NCBI RefSeq assembly: GCF_010093595.1
Contig: NW_022985448.1
Location: 587,671-651,670 of the forward strand
Reading direction: 5' to 3'
Source of the DNA: Mytilinidion resinicola
Lineage: Eukaryota; Ascomycota; Dothideomycetes; Mytilinidiales; Mytilinidiaceae
DNA: 64,000 nt
A program made the translations under genes and the position numbers. Below are positions 22,381 through 33,493 of this stretch, one piece after another; within the stretch, counting starts at the first letter, position 1; every line of letters begins with the position of its first letter. The notes below the pieces were generated by a model. It made no database searches. It worked only from the letters and a program-made list of their open reading frames with translations, and was not told where the DNA came from.

Positions 22381-24050
22381 CACCCGCTTCACAGCCCACA
22401 AGTCTGCCTCAGCCGGTGTGTCGGTAAGAGAGTTTCGGCAACTTCCACTATATGCCGTTGAATTAATGCGCGGGTTGACTTTGCTAGTCTTTGCAGAAAG
22501 GGGAACAGCTCGACATGCCGAAGCGCTACTATGAATCGCGACCCCAAGGCGTCCATGCTTGAGTTTATCGTAGAACTTAATTCCTTCTCGGTATGCTCTT
22601 CTCTTGTCATCTTAATCTCGCATACCTTCTACGTGGTATCGATGGAATAGGCTTAAGCCGGCATGTATATCTACTCCGCACCGTAATGCAGCTGGTCAAG
22701 GATACCTTTCTCGGGGCAAACGGAAACCAGGCCTACGTTTCAAGATCGTCTCCCCCGGACCGGCTCGCAGTGTCCACGAAGCCGTCACGGGCGCTAAACT
22801 TAAGACCCTACTTTTATTCGAGCTAAGAATGCTACGTACGTACTAATTTTGCCCCTACATGTTGGTTTCACTCACTTGCGCAGCCTCTCCTTCAAGTTCG
22901 TTCTTCGCCCAGTGATCCAGCAATCGCCAAAATCTGACCACTCCATCCCCCGCGATACCCGCGACAGCGTCTCAATGACCCTGTCAAAGAAATCATGCTC
23001 CTGCGACCACTGGGAGCCTGAATCCGGGCACCTGCCCCTGTTATAAGGCCTCAGGCTCCGATAGTGGCCGCATCACCCACGCAAGCAACGGTCTTTATTG
23101 TCGCATCCACGGCGTGCTCTAAGCCAATCAGCGAGCCAGCCACACTGAAGTTTAATCCCCAGGTATGCTGGGGTGCATGACCAGACTGACCTATAAGCAC
23201 CATTCCCGTTCAATTGGAAGGACGGCCACGGAATTTGCCGCATAAAAGTCTGTCCTATACCGTGAATGCCTTCCTGGTGAGGTAATGATCCCTCTGCTTA
23301 ACTCAACTAGCTTTTCAAGGTTACACCACTCCGAAATTTGCTCGTAATCAACACTGGCTTGTACGTGTACATGCAAAAGCGAATATGCGGATCTACCGAC
23401 GTGCTAAGTGCCTGCTTCGCATCTGGTCCCACGCACTTCCGCTACATATCACAAGGATAACGGCTCCCAGGACTCCAGTCAGATCGCTCGTGAATCGGGA
23501 ATCTATACGCGTAAGCCATATTGCACTCTTTCGTGAGTCATGTTCGTCATCATCTGACGAAGCACTCTGACCTATTAATGTCATCAACATCCCACGGTAG
23601 TGTTGTTCCAGTATCTGCGACACGCACATGCTGGTGTGTTCCGCATTGGTGGTGGTGCATATGGATGGCGGTATTCCCCGTAAGTAGGCGAGCTGCCGGT
23701 GATAGCGAATACCGGTACGCTGCACCGTAGTGATAAGATGCTTGGAGCTAGTTGTTTCTGACTTCGCAGATGGTTCCGGCCACGGACTTGATATTGCGTT
23801 CAGTTACCTGTTTCTAATAAACCCCTGGAAACTAATGCTCGCAATTCTTCTTCGAAGTTGCAGTCGGTGAGAATCATAGAGTAATGCGGTAGCCATATTT
23901 TCGACCTCTTCATTTCGCTCTTTCACTATCGTGCATAACAAATTTTTGCGTGAAGCCGATAGCGTATTACTGCTAAGGCTTTTCATCATACAATGCCTCG
24001 TCATACACTTCCGAGGTATTCTAGGAATATATATTCCAGTAATCACTTCA
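22381..24050 (-). pseudogene. Possible remains of a multi-exon gene
   Basis: Several short - strand frames in a row have protein-like composition but do not join into one gene. 24046-23804 has KERNEEVENMATALLYDSHR. 23725-23393 has SQILEQHYRGMLMTLIG. 23376-23191 has ISEWCNLEKLVELSRG. Around 23160-23070 a frame reads SVAGSLIGLEHAVDATIKTV, which recalls the hydrophobic N-terminal domains of fungal STAND/NLR proteins. Around 23030-22880 another reads EHDFFDRVIETLSRVSRGME. 22610-22389 has ALRHVELFPFLQRLAKSTRA. These could be relics of one or more genes. The family guess is weak. Confidence 0.2.
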
Positions 24051-24929
24051 TCATCTCTGCGAGAATGTCAGCCCAAACCTTTGTTCCAGAAGTAGAGCGA
24101 CTACGCCAAGACTGAATTGGAGCCGCTCAGACTTGTGCTGCTTCGATTAGAAGCCTTGTCTCTACTGGCTCTATCTGTGCTTGACGTGCCGCATTCGGAA
24201 ATTCATCGGCTTGAGTCAGTCTAAAGACTGCAAATTAACGAGTTCTTCCAAGACTTTGGGGAATGTCCAATTTGCCTAGCCCCTTATGACTTCTGAATTG
24301 AATATAGTCCCGTTCATCTTCAATAAAAAAACACGTCTTTCAGAGAAAATCCATACTACGTTTAATCAAAACCCTAATTTTAAGACACCTAGATGTCACA
24401 TATGCAGCACTCCCATTGTTTGCAGTTTAAGCACATTATGCTTGCGTTTTGGCCAGGATCCTCAATATCATAACATTAAGAGAAAGTAGAATGAACCTTC
24501 CGCTGAATAACTAGCTTGATTAGCCACAATATCACGCTAACCTCCCCCTTCTCCCGAGATTAGTAGGAAAGCTTCGTGAAGATCAACAGGATGGTCTCAT
24601 GATGCTGAAGCTCTGCTGAATTTACCACAAGAGGCATCAGTTTTTCGAGCATCAAACACTAGTCTCTCCCGCGCGGCGCGCCTAGCTCCACACCCTTTGC
24701 CCAAATCATTATACAATACCTACACATCTAACTTGAAGTGACAGCGCCGATACCTGTATGGCTCATAGTGTCCTAGAAACCTCTTTGCCCCGAAACACCA
24801 ACTACCGCAAAAACCCGATCCCATGAAGCCCTTCTCTTTCATCATAACCCGCCCATTACGACAATAAGAAACAGTGTTTGTCCTCTGCATGAACCCTCTC
24901 TTCTCCAACCACTTCCGACCACTTCGCTC
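24051..24929. other. Intergenic, no gene seen
   Basis: No coding signal. It includes the 3' flank of the second LaeA-like gene. Confidence 0.45.
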
Positions 24930-26348
24930 TTATGCATACCCAGGCTTCTGCCCATAAATCACATGAAACGGCATCCACGTATGCGTCCCTTTCTCCAAAT
25001 ATGCCTTCCTCACCCCTACTAAGAACACTTCCACCTCCTCCTTCCGCCAGCCCAGCCCCTTCGTCATCGGGCCCAGCGCAATCGCCTCGAGGCCCTCCAC
25101 CAGCACCGCGCGCCAGTAGAGCCCGACCTTTTGTAACGCCCTATTCTTCGGCCAGGGCCCGATCGGGGTGTAGAAGATGCGCTCGGTGACGTTGATGAAA
25201 CCGGCGTCGCGCATGAGGTCCGCGAGGCGCGGGCGGAGGTTGACGCCGAGGTTGGAGAGGGCGGCGATGATGTAGCCCCAGAACTGTGCGATGGGGTTGT
25301 CGGGGGCCATACTGCCGTCGTCGCACTCGGGGTAGTGGGTCAGCTCCTGGCATTCCATCCAGGCGCCGGGTTTGAGGTGTCTGGCGGTTGAGAGGGAGTT
25401 AGTAATGCCAGGCTGGTAGAGATCGAGGTAGCTTTTGAGGGAAGGGTGGTGAGGAGGTTACGTACTGCAATGCCCGACTGTATAGCAGGGGCCAGTTGCG
25501 GAATGCTTGGATGGTGTGCCGGGTATGGATGTAGTCGAAGTGGTTTACGGGGTATAGCCATTCGGCCTCAACGTCGTCCACCATGTAACGAAGGTTAGGT
25601 GGCACGAATTCGGACTGAATAGGGCTCAAATCCACGCCGAGGACGTCGGCCAATGGATACTGGTCAGCGACTGTAGGTGATAGTTAGTATACATGCTTGA
25701 TGCTGCTTGTGGAGCCTTTGGGTGACAGTGTCAATGGGGTAATTAGTAGCTTTACGCACAATCAAGAGCCCAGATACCGGTACCCGTCCCTAGGTCTATC
25801 ACTTTCATCGCCTGGTTCTCCAGTGGCGCAAAGTGGAGGGTCTTGTTAAAAAGCAGCAAGAACATAGCATGCTTCAGGTCCTCCCGATCCTGCTCTCGGT
25901 CGTCGTTTGGGAACGAGTAGTCATTCTCACCTCTTTTGTAGCCGTGATATCGCCGACCGTTTTCGTAGATGAAGTTACGCGCGCTGGACACGAGTGACAC
26001 TGAATCCGACTCGCTGCTGTCCGTCTGGTAGCCGTCATCGTCACTAAAGTTCTCTGCGCTCTCCACATCGATACCTTGCTCAGCTTGGTCGAGGGCATCG
26101 GCCGTTTCTTGGGCTGTATATTCGAGCTGCTGCCGCGCGGGCGACACGCTCTTGTCCGACTTGCTGCCTCCAGAAGCTCTTCGCGGCGTCGCGGAGTGGC
26201 CGGACGATGCGAGAGCTACTTCTAAGGCCATCTGCCACAGCGGCTCACTTGTTTGTGTCGAAGCGTCTCTGATATCACATGGAGTATGCTTTGACAGCTC
26301 GCTCAGGTCAATCTTGGAATCTTGAGGGTCGGCATCCATGTCGAACAT
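24930..26348 (-). CDS. LaeA-like SAM-dependent methyltransferase, three exons
   Basis: Exons 26348-25760, 25670-25466 and 25380-24930 join in phase to 414 residues. An in-frame TAG lies directly before the ATG at 26348, which fixes the start. The N-terminal 135 residues are acidic and Ser rich and look disordered. The domain then shows IYENGRRYHGYKRG, motif I DLGTGTG (185-191), ALDFADQYPLADVLGVDLSP across intron 1, FVPPNLRY, FDYIHTRHTIQ, HLKPGAWMECQE across intron 2, EGLEAIALGPMTKGLGW and a C-terminal WMPFHVIYGQKP. These are standard for the fungal LaeA-like group. It differs strongly from the copy at 15-16.5 kb, so the two are not a recent duplication. It is divergent from the O-methyltransferase gene, with 909 bp between starts. 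Substrate is unknown. Confidence 0.88.
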
Positions 26349-27257
26349 CCACTAGACGCTGTAGGTTGCAGTAGGGCCGAAGTCTATTCAAAAGGGCTGA
26401 TCGCGGGACCTAAAAAGGCTTCCGGGCGGCTCGGAGAATAAAAGGTGATGGTGTGGCGGTAGAGAGTCTCATGCAATGGCTTGAGAAGGGCGCGAAACGG
26501 TGTCTTCAAGCAACAGGAACACGCGATGTGGGGAGGATGGCCAAGCGGCGGGTACGTGGCTATCTCTATGAATGCGTCCTGGCCGAATCGTGAGCTGCTA
26601 GGACTTGAAAGTGCAACGAGGTCCACCATCTGAGCTTGTATAGGTGTTGTTGCGATGCCTCGCGCTGAGGCTGGCTATCGATTGCAACGCGTGATCGCCC
26701 GGTGCCAATCCGCCCAGCATCAAACCTTGCAACTTGGTAGGGGTGCCGGGTTCCTAACTGGTAAACACCTGCATGAAGTAAATCCTTAACTCGGTCTACT
26801 TACAGATGACCTCCCCGATTCTCCCTCTCTTGCCTGTGTTTTTCTCTTTCTATTTCTCTAAGCTGCTTGTTATCCTCGCCGTATACTTTTTTCCTTGCGA
26901 CAACGGAATGGATCGAGAAAAGTAGGCCAATCGGGCAAGGAGAAGAGTGAAGGCCATTGTCGCTATTTCATCTAGCTTAGACACGTCGTATTAGGCTAGC
27001 ACGTTTTTACCAGTACAAACCACGTAATGAGCCGATAACCAAGTGCAAAAACCTCGAACCCGGGTAGACCCATCCTCGGGGCTTTTCCTTGGAACCACTT
27101 CGTTGCTTTTTCCGGCTTCCGACTTTCTTCACTCGCATTCACCAATCTCCTTGGTCCAGTCAAACGCAGCACTGCTGCAACAACCACCGTTTTCGGCAGC
27201 TGTGAAACAACCAAGGAACCGCTTGACCATCTCCACTTCTCTGATCATCCCCGCAGA
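26349..27257. promoter_or_regulatory. Shared intergenic region between divergent methyltransferase genes
   Basis: This 909-bp gap separates the starts of the LaeA-like gene (-) and the O-methyltransferase (+), so it must hold both promoters and could allow co-regulation. A CT-rich tract (about 26810-26870) precedes the O-methyltransferase. I did not identify a specific regulator site. Confidence 0.5.
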
Positions 27258-28734
27258 ATGGCCTCGAGCAGACTTGTCGAACTGACCGCGATCATTGCCC
27301 GCGAGACCCAGAAAGTGGACGACTTCTTCACCCAAAATGGTCTTTCGCCGCTCTCCTTCGACCCCAGTGCCCCGGCCGACTTCCCCGTCCCGACGGGCAA
27401 TGTTGAGATCCAAGAGGCACGTCGTACAGTGATCAATGCCACCCAGGAGCTGCATGATCTGATGGTGGGGCCACGCGAGAGTGTTCGGTGGATGTCATGG
27501 AGCGTAAGTCCTCTTGGTATCTGCCGTGGAACCACACCTCCCGTATCATGAAGCGGACTCGGATACCAGAACTCATAACTCGACTTAGTACACCGACAAC
27601 CTTAGCCTACTTGCCGTCTACCAGTTCAGAGTAGCATCAGCCGTACCTGTCGACGGCGAGATTTCCTATGCCGAGCTATCGAAAGCAACTGGGCTCGATG
27701 AAACCAACCTCAAGCGACTGATTCGACATGCAATGACCAACCGCATCTTCAAGGAACCCCGAGAAGGTTTCGTCGCGCATACCGCAGCTTCTCGGATACT
27801 CGTAGATGATCCGCAGATGATTGACTGGGTTGGCCTCTGTAGCGCTGATTTCTTTCCAGCTGCAGCCCACACCGTCGACGCAATGCTGAAGTACCCAGGT
27901 TCGCAAGAGCCTGCAGAGTCGGGGTTCACCGTAGCCTGGAAGCATGAAGGAACGCCCATGTTTGCTGAGATCGGGAAGGATCCTGCTCGAGCGAAGCGCT
28001 TTGGAGGAGCTATGATGTCGCTGACCGGCGGCGAGGGCTACCAAGTCGACTATCTGGTGGACGGGTACCCTTGGGACGAACTCGGGGAGTCGACCTTTGT
28101 TGATGTGAGCATCTCTGCTACACTGTGATTCCTCATGCTCACCGTTTGACAGATTGGAGGTTCCCACGGCTTTGTTTGCGTGGCGCTGGCCCAGAAATTC
28201 CCTGACATGAAGTTCGTGGTACAGGACTTGCCCAAGACGGTTGCAGACGGACCGTCAAAGATTCCCTCCGAACTTGCGGAGCGGATTCGATTTCAAGCTC
28301 ATGACTTCTATACTGAGCAGCCGGTAAAGAATGCCGACGTCTACTTCTTCCGTTGGATCATCCACAACCAATCGGACAAGTATGGCGTCAAAATTCTCCA
28401 GGCACTGATTCCGGCCCTGAAACCCGGAGCTCGCATCATCATCAACGACAATTGCTTGCCTAAACCGAACACTGCTGACCCATGGGACGAAAAGATTACT
28501 CGGTATGAACGAGTGGCACGAAAAGATTTGACAGCAAGCTAATACTTCACTTGTAGGACCATGGATGTGACGATGCTCGAATTGCTGAATGCTAGAGAGC
28601 GAGATGAAAACGATTACGCGGAGCTTTTTAAGGCGGCAGACCCTCGTTTCAAGTTTACGGGAGCGAGGACCTCCAAGGGCTGCCGGATGCACATCATGGA
28701 GGCCATCTGGGATCCGGAGCGTACGAAGACGTAA
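27258..28734 (+). CDS. Class I O-methyltransferase (plant/fungal COMT type)
   Basis: Exons 27258-27503, 27589-28104, 28153-28502 and 28557-28734 join in phase to 429 residues. The N-terminal half is the winged-helix dimerisation region (ISYAELSKATGLDETNLKRL, then a conserved HTAASRILVD). The SAM-binding motif is DIGGSHG (about 255-260), split by intron 2. FVVQDLPKTV follows, then the catalytic-base region FRWIIHNQSD with His at about 325, and LKPGARIIINDNCLP. This is the family of the sterigmatocystin/aflatoxin-type and other polyketide O-methyltransferases, which move a methyl group from SAM to a phenolic oxygen. Length is typical. No polyketide synthase or other backbone gene is in the window, so the substrate is not known. 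Confidence 0.9.
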
Positions 28735-29324
28735 CTCTAGACGATCGAGTTTCCTTTATTTGTGTCCTTGTGGTCTGCGCTTAGAGAGCGCTAGCGAAGA
28801 GAACGACTGTTCTCTTATACTGGCATGTTCGTTTTCAAGGCGAGGACGACTGATGTTAGCGGCTTTGCTATGACGTATTAGCTTAGATGATACCCAGGAG
28901 AATATGGGATACAGGTTGATGTTTGTGGAGGGCTTGATGAAAGAAGTGAGTGACATTGCAAAGAAAGGACGACTATACTTCGAAACTAGGTCCGCAAAGT
29001 TGGGCCAGACGCTCTCTATTTATAAAGAATAAGCTCGGTTAGTACCCAATTGGAATGCTTAGCAGTCTGCCAACACTAACTCCCCCTACACCTGAATGTT
29101 CCGTAGATCACCATCCCTGGCGTATAGAGATCCAGTTCCGGCTTGAGTATCTCCGTGCGTGTCTATGCTGCAGAAGAGTGAATTGAGCACATGACCCACG
29201 CAACCTAGCACATTCCTCTGGATTTGAGAATACGCTTGAAGTATTACACTTGAATAGATCGTAGAGGACTTCAATTCACCACATGAAAAGATGTTGCTGA
29301 CCTAAGAAGGATAATTGATCGATG
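28735..29324. other. Intergenic, no gene seen
   Basis: 3' flank of the O-methyltransferase gene; nothing else can be supported. Confidence 0.45.
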
Positions 29325-29340
29325 TAAATCACGTGATTTA
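29325..29340. repeat. 16-bp perfect palindrome with E-box core
   Basis: TAAATCACGTGATTTA reads the same on both strands and contains CACGTG. It opens a repeat-rich block and could be a bHLH or bZIP site, or part of an old element end. Confidence 0.5.
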
Positions 29341-29370
29341 GAGAGACTTATTGGGCAAGAACACGCTAGT

Positions 29371-29512
29371 TATTAAGCGGGAACACCGAAGCGTGAATGG
29401 CTTAGCGAGGAGAACTAAGCGACACGCGAGCGAGAACCGCTAAGCGGGAAAAGCTAAATCGAAACGCGCTGGCCACTAAGCGAACATGACTAAGTAAAAC
29501 TCGCTAGTTAGG
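29371..29512. repeat. Cluster of CTAAGCG-type motifs in both orientations
   Basis: About seven near copies of CTAAGCG or its complement CGCTTAG occur in 140 bp (for example TTAAGCGGGA, GGCTTAGCG, ACTAAGCGAC, CCGCTAAGCGG, ACTAAGCGAA, ACTAAGTAAA). The spacing is irregular. This resembles the subterminal motif clusters of DNA transposons. Confidence 0.45.
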
Positions 29513-29576
29513 TAATCAGTGGAAAGGCTTTTTCTACAAGTATTTTCTCTTAAGCACCCGCCTATATAACGTTCAT

Positions 29577-29732
29577 CACCTCCATCCGAGATTCACACAC
29601 TACAAAGGTAACGAGAATTGGTGGAGGATTTTGATGGGGCGAGCCGCTAGCCCCAGTTCCTCTAAGCGTGACCAAATCTGCACGCAAAACCCTCACCAAT
29701 TCTCGTTAGCAGGTGAATCTCGGATGGGGGTG
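29577..29732. repeat. 156-bp hairpin-forming inverted repeat
   Basis: Outer arms CACCTCCATCCGAGATTCAC (29577-29596) and its near-complement at 29713-29732, and inner arms TAACGAGAATTGGTGGAGGA (from 29609) and their near-complement (29685-29708), nest in the same order. The loop holds a further small stem (GGGGCGAGCCGCTAGCCCC). No coding content. Confidence 0.7.
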
Positions 29733-29768
29733 TAGGACGTTGTTTATTAAAAGGCAAGTCTTTAGTTA

Positions 29769-30209
29769 ACGTACCCTGCGGGTGAGCTGCCCATGCGGGC
29801 GAGCTGCCCAGTCCGTGCACCACTAAAAATTCAATAATCTAACCTTAAATAACTCTATAACTACCTAATAAAAAGTTATACAAATATAATATATTATTCT
29901 TATATATATAAATACTTAGTATATAGAATATAAAGTCTATTTTTATAGTAGTTAACTAATTATTAAATTTAGACCCCTATTTTAGACCTTACCCTTTATT
30001 ACTAGCTAACTACTATAAGGATAGACTCTATATTCTATATACTAAGTATTTATATATATAAGAATAATATATTAAATTTGTATAACTTTTTATTAGGTGG
30101 TTGTAGAGTTATTTAAGGTTAGATTATTGAATTTCTAGTGGTGCACGGACTGGGCAGCTCGCCCGCATGGGCAGCTCGCCCGCATGGGCAGCTCACCCGC
30201 AGGGTACGT
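29769..30209. mobile_element. 441-bp foldback MITE with TA target duplication
   Basis: Two arms of about 215 bp are inverted copies of each other: the left begins ACGTACCCTGCGGGTGAGCT and the right ends with its complement. TA flanks both ends (29767-29768 and 30210-30211), as in Tc1/mariner (Fot1/pogo-like) insertions. The interior is very AT rich and has no open frame. The right arm carries one extra copy of the ~18-bp unit ATGCGGGCGAGCTGCCC. Differences between the arms are mostly transitions, consistent with RIP or ageing. It has no transposase, so it is non-autonomous. Confidence 0.8.
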
Positions 30210-30211
30210 TA

Positions 30212-30746
30212 GTGGTAAAGAAAGTGAAGATCATAGAGACATGCCGCTCGTTGGGGCTCCAAGATTCGCGCCAGAAGGATTTGGCCGAGATTAAACCCCG
30301 GACCACGGCACAGGCGGGCACTTTGGCAATCCTCAGAGACCTTACCCAGGACTCTCGATTGCCGATGACCTTTCCCAATAAACATGCTGTCAATAGCCTG
30401 TTCTTAATGCTGCAACATATTGAATTGATACCTTTGTATCCCGGAAATAGAGCATAGATCACGTGCACGAATAATGACGTCCGCATTCAGCCACCAAGAA
30501 ATCCCCAGCTTGCATGTGACGCTCCACCCCAGACGGTTAGCTGACCCTTCTTGCCTCTGGGCCGGGGAAAGCGGAGGCTGAATGAGCGGCTATCCATTTG
30601 AGCAGATGGCTGCGTCTTCGAACCTCGGTATTCTATGCGGTAACCCGCATCCAAGCGACATCGCCATTCTCCTCCCTGCACTCCACCACTGCTGTTTACA
30701 GACTTTTGCAGACTTCGATTTCGATATTCACGACACGTAATTCAGC
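30212..30746. other. Intergenic, promoter side of acyl-CoA dehydrogenase
   Basis: No gene of its own is supported. It should contain the promoter and leader of the acyl-CoA dehydrogenase gene. Confidence 0.45.
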
Positions 30747-32226
30747 ATGGCATCCATTGCAAAGGCTCTCCGGCCACTGACACGCGTCGCCGCCTCTTCA
30801 TCACGCCCTTCTAGGACAGCATTTTTTAAGGCCACCCCGCAGTATGACACTCTTTGAAAATCATTGATTTATTACTGCAGCTCTGACACTCAATGGCTAT
30901 AGAATACGATGCCTCTCCACGACGCAACCACGGCAAACAATCGACATCACCGACATCCCACCCACACCCATAACGCACCTCTCCGAGACCGAGTCCCTCA
31001 TGGCCGACTCGGTCAACAAGTTCTCGAATGAAGTGATTTTGCCTAAAGTGCGGGAGATGGACGAGGCCGAGACTATGGACCCGGCTGTCGTGGAACAACT
31101 GTTTGAGCAGGGACTCATGGGGATTGAGATCCCTGAAGAGTACGGTGGCGCAGGAATGAACTTCACGTCCGCGATTGTGGCGATTGAGGAGCTGGCGCGG
31201 GTGGATCCTAGTGTGAGCGTTATGGCGGACGTACACAACACGTTGTGTAATACGGCCATTCTGAAGCATGGTAGCGAGGCGTTGAAGAAGAAGTGGCTGC
31301 CGCGCTTGGCGACGGACACTGTTGGTGAGCATACCTCTCCGCAAGAGTACACCAAAGCTCTGCTGACGTTACGTAGGATCTTTCTGTTTGTCGGAGCCAG
31401 TTTCCGGGTCTGATGCCTTTGCACTGGCTACCAAGGCTACGAGGACGGATACCGGGTATAAGATCAACGGAGGCAAGATGTGGATAACGAACAGCATGGA
31501 AGCTGGATTTTTCATCGTCTTCGCCAATCTAGACCCAAGCAAGAAGTACAAGGGCATTACCGCGTTTATTGTTGAGAAAGGCACTCCGGGCTTTTCGATT
31601 GCCAAGAAGGAGAAGAAGCTCGGTATCAAAGCGAGCAGCACCTGCGTCATCAACTTCGATGATGTCGAAATTCCAAAGGAGAACCTTTTGGGCGAGGAGT
31701 TCCAGGGCTACAAGTACGCAATTAGCTTGCTGAACGAGGGCCGCATCGGCATTGCCGCGCAGATGACCGGCCTAGCACTCGGAGCGTTCGAGAATGCTGC
31801 TACGTAAGTCTTGCTTCCTTTTGAACCACAAAGGGAGGATCCTTGCTGACAACTCCCAGCTATGTGTGGAATGACCGTAAGCAATTCGGTCAATACATCG
31901 GAGAGTTTCAGGGTATGCAACATCAACTAGCGCAAGCGTGGACGGAGATACAGGCCGCACGCGCCCTCGTCTTCAACGCGGCTCGGAAGAAAGAAGCCGG
32001 ACAAGACTTTGTCCAAGACGCGGCTATGGCTAAGCTGTACGCGTCGCAAGTCGCTGGCAAAGTGTCCGGACAAGCCGTCGAATGGATGGGCGGCATGGGC
32101 TTCGTCAGGGAGGGATTGGCGGAGAAATACTTCAGGGACTCGAAGATCGGGGCCATTTATGAAGGCACAAGTAACATCCAGTTGACGACAATTGCGAAGA
32201 TGCTGCAGAAGACGTATACGAGGTAG
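30747..32226 (+). CDS. Mitochondrial acyl-CoA dehydrogenase (short/branched-chain type)
   Basis: Exons 30747-30841, 30903-31324, 31377-31803 and 31860-32226 join in phase to 436 residues. The N terminus (MASIAKALRPLTRVAASSSR) is basic and Ser/Ala rich, as in a mitochondrial presequence. The family signature CLSEPVSGSDAFA and KMWITNS lies in the middle, and GRIGIAAQMTGLA and GGMGFVREGLAEKY follow. The catalytic base is the Glu of IYEGTSNIQ (about residue 416), the position used by short-chain and short/branched-chain enzymes. It oxidises an acyl-CoA at the alpha-beta bond with FAD and passes electrons to ETF. ACADSB-type activity on isoleucine or valine intermediates is the best guess; butyryl-CoA specificity is possible. 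Confidence 0.92.
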
Positions 32227-33493
32227 TGTGGGGCATTTCGGGATATAGAGCGGATATGTTAGGTAGAGCGTAAATGCAATCATTAATTAAATAGTGTGTA
32301 TGAGAGGAAGAGTACTAGACAATGTGGAAAAATTAGGAAGCCTTTTGTCCTCCCTCAAAAAGCGGTAATTCATTACCTCGGAATTACGGGATGGCGATTC
32401 GTGCCGTCTTTACGGTGTCTTGATTTCACAAGCAACCGAGAAAAACATAAAATTGAGGGCCTAACCGGGCGACGGAATAGCAATATTACAGATGTAGCGT
32501 GCGGATATACTCTTGAGGCTGTTCTTCAAGAAAATATCCACTATGATGGAAGTGTATTTAGACTTAAATCGGCTGATAGTTCACATGAGACTTCAATCAA
32601 AATTGGATCGCATTAAAGCAGGATGAGGAGCTGTCTCAGCCACTATTTTCCAGGGAAATTTTCAATGCATGGTTCATAGTTATTGGGTGCCTTTCAGGCC
32701 TCGTCCAACACAACACCACACTCCGTGCGCCTTCTTTCCACTCTTCTCGCCGTAGCACACAATCGTGGACCAATCAAAGTCCACTCCCCGCGTAGGGCTT
32801 ACCTGATAGCGGCGAAGAACGGACAGGAGGAAGAGATCGGATAGAAACGAGGTGGATGCCCCACAAGGCGAGGCACCGACCCTTGTGCTGTCACCCGATC
32901 GTGCATGAAGAATTTGAAAATTGAGTATTCTAGGGACTCCGTTGATGGCCTCCAGATATCTACAAACAATAGTTAGGCACAGTCTCTAGACAGTAAACAA
33001 GGGTGCCATATGCCTGAAACACAGCGACTTCTACAGCCTCAATAGACAGACATCCTGTCCCTCTGCACTCGCGGCTCGGAGCCGGCCATGCGGCCTGTAC
33101 CTATCACTCCATCGTCGCGCCACTGCTCCCTAGTCCCGTTTTGCGCCGTGTTGTCAGGTGTTGATGCGAAACATTACATGGAGGCCTGTTAGCTACATAT
33201 GCGCACAAAATGGCGCTTGCGTCCTGCGTGACCGTCCCGCACTTTCTTCTCGTCACTTTTTCACGACTGAACCCTTCCCCAGGCCCAGTCTTCCTGTTCT
33301 CCAAACCTTTCCTCTCTTTGATCTTTTCCTCTGACATGCTCTCGGCGACCACGTTCCTTTTCCCACCTGCAGCTGGAGACGCAGCACTGCCTCGAAGCCC
33401 GAAGATCGATGCCCAACATCGTCGCGTGTCAACATCCAACCCATACCCATTCCCACCCACTAGCCCCACTTCAAGTCCGATTTTGATCTCAAA
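32227..33493. other. Intergenic, no gene seen
   Basis: No supportable gene. The last 300 bp are CT rich and probably form the leader and promoter of the coiled-coil gene. Confidence 0.45.

Noticed and set aside
26384..26629. 81-codon open frame upstream of the second LaeA-like gene
   Set aside because: Lies in the promoter gap between divergent genes, is separated by an in-frame stop from the methyltransferase and shows no domain.
15180..28734. Secondary-metabolite gene cluster
   Set aside because: Three methyltransferases but no backbone synthase, transporter or pathway regulator in the interval, so a cluster is not claimed as a feature.
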